Shown one piece after another: positions 5,866 through 8,188 of a stretch of 8,188 nucleotides of DNA; the stretch's first letter is position 1; each line of letters begins with the position of its first letter. The notes below the pieces were generated by a model. That model was not told the DNA's origin and ran no database searches. It saw nothing but the letters and a program-made list of their open reading frames with translations. The translations under genes and the position numbers were made by a program. The stretch is taken from assembly GCA_016839845.1 (NCBI GenBank), contig JAEOTL010000451.1, positions 1 to 8,188 of the forward strand. The letters run 5' to 3'. This DNA is from Promethearchaeota archaeon. GTDB lineage: Archaea > Asgardarchaeota > Lokiarchaeia > Sigynarchaeales > SOKP01.

Positions 5866-6693
5866 TTATTTACCTTGCCATACTGGCTTTTTCTTCTGAA
5901 TGCGTGCCATTACACCGGTCATGAAATCTTTTGAGGTTAGTAGTTGGGAGTTTACTAGACCTTCCATCTCTAAACCGAATTCTAAATTTTTACCATAAAT
6001 TTGATCGATCAACCTCTTTCCCATCCCTACAGCTAAAGGAGCGCTTTCAATTAACTCGTCAGCGTATTTTTTCACCAAGGCATCTAATTTTTGCCTATTT
6101 TCTGCTACACCATTTACAACACCCATTCTAAATGCTTCGACTCCATCAAACATCCTCCCAGTAAGAGCTATATCTTTGGCATGCGAAATACCAACCAACC
6201 GAGTCAGCCTAGTTGTCCCACTAACGTCTGGGATGATTCCTACCTTCGCTTCAGGCATACTAAATCTTGCATCTTCAAGACAAAACCGGAAATCACATGC
6301 CAAAGCAAGCTCAAAGCCCAATCCTAAACAAAAACCCTCAATTCTAGCAATAATAGGCTTCTCTATTTTTCCCATTTTAATCACTATAGGGTGAAATTTT
6401 GTATTTAAATTATATCTGAAATGGGGTGGGGTATTTAAGTCTGGATTAGATGGACCACTAGAACTATCTTGGCCCGCAAGAGTATTCAAATCGATACCAG
6501 CACTAAAAAAGTCTGCTGCTCCCGTAATAATAATGACCCGTGTTTTTGATCGCTCTACTTCTTCAAGTATAGCTTCAAACCTGTTCAAAACAGCCCAATT
6601 TAGTGCGTTCTTTTTGGCTAGACGATTTAATTTAATGGTGGTAATCGTTTGATCTTCATTTTCCTCTACGAGGACTAAATCATTATCGCTCAT
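5866..6693 (-). CDS. Crotonase-family enoyl-CoA hydratase/isomerase (275 aa)
   Basis: Expected to act on acyl-CoA thioesters in the cytosol, for example hydrating trans-2-enoyl-CoA in beta-oxidation. Counting from the upstream GTG at 6702, the oxyanion-hole segment is FSAGIDL (66-72) and the second is IEGFCLGLGFELALACDFR (121-139). E131 and E151 (in MPEAKVG) stand where the two catalytic glutamates of classical enoyl-CoA hydratase stand, and IPDVSGTTRL follows with D159. The C-terminal helices are present (IESAPLAVGMGKRLID), and the length is usual for the family. I place the start at the ATG at 6693, because AAGTGAT, resembling a Shine-Dalgarno site, ends 4 bases before it. The GTG at 6702 falls inside that site. 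The gene has its own TATA box and a T9 terminator. Hydratase, isomerase or another crotonase reaction cannot be separated by sequence alone. Confidence 0.85.
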   Translation of the reverse strand: MSDNDLVLVEENEDQTITTIKLNRLAKKNALNWAVLNRFEAILEEVERSKTRVIIITGAADFFSAGIDLNTLAGQDSSSGPSNPDLNTPPHFRYNLNTKFHPIVIKMGKIEKPIIARIEGFCLGLGFELALACDFRFCLEDARFSMPEAKVGIIPDVSGTTRLTRLVGISHAKDIALTGRMFDGVEAFRMGVVNGVAENRQKLDALVKKYADELIESAPLAVGMGKRLIDQIYGKNLEFGLEMEGLVNSQLLTSKDFMTGVMARIQKKKPVWQGK

Positions 6694-6697
6694 TTTT

Positions 6698-6704
6698 ATC
6701 ACTT
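6698..6704 (-). promoter_or_regulatory. Ribosome binding site that decides the crotonase start
   Basis: On the minus strand AAGTGAT stands 4 bases before ATG 6693 and resembles the archaeal consensus GGTGAT. The alternative in-frame GTG start (6702-6700) is part of this site, so the ATG is the better start. Confidence 0.5.
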
Positions 6705-6717
6705 TTAATCAAGATTC

Positions 6718-6728
6718 AATTTAAAATG
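6718..6728 (-). promoter_or_regulatory. Candidate TATA box for the crotonase gene
   Basis: CATTTTAAATT on the minus strand is centred about 30 bases before ATG 6693. It implies a very short leader and transcription independent of the Fe-S gene that ends 122 bases upstream. Confidence 0.4.
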
Positions 6729-6810
6729 TATAATTAATGGAATTAAAGTAAATTGCGATAAAAAGATTTTCCCTTTATTTAAACGAAAATAGGGCTATAA
6801 TAAATAAGAA

Positions 6811-6826
6811 GAGCTTTAATTAGCTC
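6811..6826 (-). terminator. Small inverted repeat over the Fe-S gene stop codon
   Basis: GAGCT and AGCTC (5-bp stem, 6-base loop) flank the TAA stop at 6818-6816. On the minus strand a T-rich stretch follows (TTCTTATTTATT), and further T-runs lie towards 6760. It may help end the transcript, but the stem is short. Confidence 0.25.
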
Positions 6827-7895
6827 TGATATATTTGGGAGGTACAATTACATGTCGAGGACCAGTTCTCCTCAGGTGTATCGCATCTTCTGGGCATTTA
6901 TGAGCACAAACTCCGCACCCAATACAATTTTCTTCATTGATAATTATTACATCGTCAAAATCAATAGTTTCCATGGGACAAACATCCATACATGTCGCAC
7001 ATTCTACACATTTATCGGTATCCACTTCTGCTACATAAGAAGAAACGGTATGGTGTGGTTCCTGACGTAAAATTCCACAACAACATTTACAACAATTACA
7101 GATTGCTTCGATTCCTCGATTAATATCGGAGCCAACATGAAACACTTTATGGACGAGTCCAATATCTTCTGCTTCCCGAAAGATTTTCATTGCTTCCTCC
7201 TTCGATACTCGTTCTCCGAATTTTTTTTCAATTACAAATACTGCACTCTTATCAAACAGAAAGCAATTTTTCTTGGAAGCGCCTAATTTGCATGGATCAT
7301 CAATAAGATCTTTATGATGACGGCAGTAACAGTGAGCTACAGCGATGTCGTCGTACTCATCAACGTACTGCTTGATTTTTTCATAAGGTATTACTTTTTC
7401 AGTCCCTACCTTTACTTCTTCCTCTACTGGTAAAGTTCTATCTGTGGCAGGTAAATTCTTAAACATTGCTGCAATAGCATCATAATTTTCTGGTTTGATC
7501 TTTTGTCTTTCTGAAAACATGTTTTGAAACAGTTTTGCCAGCTTTACGTGTTTTTCGTCAGTTTCTCCCCTCAAAAACGTGTATTCGAATATTCCTGGAA
7601 AGGGTGGAAGTAATCTATAAACTTTTATACCGCTTCGTTTGCTTTTAGTACCAATAATAACGCCATTATTCATCAAGACTTCCAACATATCCAGTATCGA
7701 TGATTCATCCATATCGGTTCTTTGTTTAATTTCCTCAAGTGTAAGAGAAGGTTTCTTAAACACATGCAAAAATTCAGCTTGTTCTTCAGTTATAAGAAAT
7801 TGTAATAATTCTATGAATTTTTTGGAAACAGGCATCGGAAACTGACCAGCTTGAACAATAATTCTCCCTAAATCAGACCACAATTTTTCATTCAT
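6816..7895 (-). CDS. Winged-helix, Cys-rich, two-[4Fe-4S] ferredoxin-domain protein (359 aa)
   Basis: Three parts are visible. Residues about 35-95 look like a winged-helix DNA-binding domain (LTLEEIKQRTDMDESSILDM as helix-turn-helix, then a GVIIGTKSKRSGIKVYRLL wing), followed by the conserved-looking PPFPGIFEYTFLRG. Residues about 185-275 form a Cys-rich module with C189, C191, C202, C211 and a dense cluster C266, C268, C269, C271, C272, C273. Residues about 290-345 are a two-cluster ferredoxin domain (C296, C299, C302, C306-P and C324, C327, C330, C334-P). There is no signal peptide, so it is cytosolic. It is either a redox-responsive regulator or an electron-transfer protein. Similar proteins occur in anaerobes, annotated only as 4Fe-4S proteins. 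The crotonase gene lies 122 bases downstream on the same strand with its own promoter. The start is ATG with GGGGATT a few bases before it. Confidence 0.8.
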   Translation of the reverse strand: MNEKLWSDLGRIIVQAGQFPMPVSKKFIELLQFLITEEQAEFLHVFKKPSLTLEEIKQRTDMDESSILDMLEVLMNNGVIIGTKSKRSGIKVYRLLPPFPGIFEYTFLRGETDEKHVKLAKLFQNMFSERQKIKPENYDAIAAMFKNLPATDRTLPVEEEVKVGTEKVIPYEKIKQYVDEYDDIAVAHCYCRHHKDLIDDPCKLGASKKNCFLFDKSAVFVIEKKFGERVSKEEAMKIFREAEDIGLVHKVFHVGSDINRGIEAICNCCKCCCGILRQEPHHTVSSYVAEVDTDKCVECATCMDVCPMETIDFDDVIIINEENCIGCGVCAHKCPEDAIHLRRTGPRHVIVPPKYIRAN

Positions 7896-7921
7896 TCTTT
7901 AATCCCCAATTGTATGTTAAG

Positions 7922-7973
7922 AGGGTAAAAACTCCATAACTTAATTATATTATGGGAATAGTTATGATACCCT
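7922..7973. repeat. Nested inverted repeats in the divergent intergenic region
   Basis: AGGGTA (7922-7927) is inverted as TACCCT (7968-7973), and CATAAC (7935-7940) as GTTATG (7961-7966). TCCATAA also partly mirrors TTATGG at 7950-7955. They surround the TATA-like box of the Fe-S gene and could be operator half-sites for a dimeric regulator. The arms are unevenly spaced, so one continuous hairpin is unlikely. Confidence 0.3.
7941..7952 (-). promoter_or_regulatory. Candidate TATA box for the Fe-S protein gene
   Basis: TAATATAATTAA on the minus strand lies about 50 bases before the ATG at 7895, leaving a leader of some 20-25 bases that includes GGGGATT as a possible ribosome binding site. It sits inside a group of inverted repeats. 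Confidence 0.35.
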
Positions 7974-8032
7974 AGTTCCCAATGTATCAATCCACAAAAT
8001 CCTTTGAGTCCTTTGATATTTATTTTCGAACT

Positions 8033-8040
8033 ATTTATAG
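8033..8040 (+). promoter_or_regulatory. Candidate TATA box for the gene at the right edge
   Basis: ATTTATAG lies about 36-43 bases before the ATG at 8076, allowing a leader of about a dozen bases or more that holds GAGGGA (8063-8068) as a Shine-Dalgarno-like site. Confidence 0.3.
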
Positions 8041-8075
8041 AGGATTTAATAACTAAAGGGTTGAGGGAAAAAGTT

Positions 8076-8188
8076 ATGATTGCTGAAGTGCAAGAAAGAA
8101 TAACTATATTGGAAAATTCTATAAAGATTTTAGAGGAGATTTTGAGGAACCTAGGGCAAAATAATGTCTTAATCCAAAACAGAATAAA
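8076..8188 (+). CDS. Start of a coiled-coil-like protein, cut by the window edge
   Basis: An ATG with GAGGGA 7 bases upstream opens a frame that stays open for 37 codons to the end of the window. It begins MIAEVQERITILENSIKILE and continues with Ile/Leu spaced every three to four residues among Glu, Lys, Arg and Asn, the pattern of an amphipathic helix or coiled coil. It is divergent from the Fe-S protein gene. The family cannot be recognised from this fragment. The frame has no stop for some distance upstream, so a non-ATG start such as TTG 8061 is possible, but the ribosome binding site favours the ATG. Confidence 0.5.
   Translation, partial: MIAEVQERITILENSIKILEEILRNLGQNNVLIQNRI

Noticed and set aside
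6091..6394. Overlapping plus-strand frames opposite the crotonase gene
   Set aside because: They have no motif or start signal and are antisense to conserved crotonase motifs, so they are shadows.
6694..6702. GTG at 6702 as the crotonase start
   Set aside because: It adds only three residues and lies inside the ribosome-binding-site-like AAGTGAT that serves the ATG at 6693.
1..8188. CRISPR arrays, insertion sequences or long repeats
   Set aside because: No spaced direct repeats, transposase motifs or terminal inverted repeats were found on reading either strand.

Overview
The window is AT-rich (about one third G+C, judged by eye) and reads as archaeal chromosome. The evidence is a tRNA-Thr gene split by a short intron in the anticodon loop, TATA-type promoter elements about 25-35 bases before several start codons, oligo-T terminators, and a SpoVT/AbrB-PhoU fusion regulator of the kind typical of archaea. 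The mix of PHO4-type phosphate transport, DUF47 proteins, a crotonase and a winged-helix/Fe-S protein, together with the composition, suggests an Asgard (Lokiarchaeia-like) genome. That placement is an impression and is not proven by anything here.

Layout: 1-175 holds no gene except a T-run and the tRNA promoter. At 176-277 is tRNA-Thr(UGU) with an intron of about 30 nt. At 292-410 on the minus strand is a possible small frameshifted gene remnant. At 470-2044 (+) is a cytosolic alkaline-phosphatase-superfamily phosphodiesterase/phosphatase. At 2201-3211 (+) is the AbrB-PhoU regulator. Convergent to it, separated by only 4 bases, is a minus-strand operon transcribed from about 5680 down to 3216: a divergent DUF47/PhoU-like protein (5665-5003), a Pit/PHO4 inorganic phosphate transporter (4980-3943) and a standard DUF47 Pit-accessory protein (3896-3216). 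Further right, also on the minus strand, are a crotonase-family enoyl-CoA hydratase/isomerase (6693-5866) and a protein combining a winged helix, a Cys-rich domain and two [4Fe-4S] clusters (7895-6816). The window closes with the first 37 codons of a coiled-coil-like protein on the plus strand (8076 to edge).

How the genes may work together: the centre is a phosphate module. One Pit transporter is flanked by two PhoU-fold helical proteins in one operon and faces a third PhoU-fold protein that carries a DNA-binding domain. TATAGA/TCTATA half-sites recur as palindromes or tandem repeats in front of both the regulator and the operon, which fits autoregulation and co-regulation. The phosphohydrolase upstream could feed phosphate to the system, but that link rests only on adjacency. 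The crotonase and Fe-S protein look like a separate acyl-CoA/redox neighbourhood, each with its own likely promoter.
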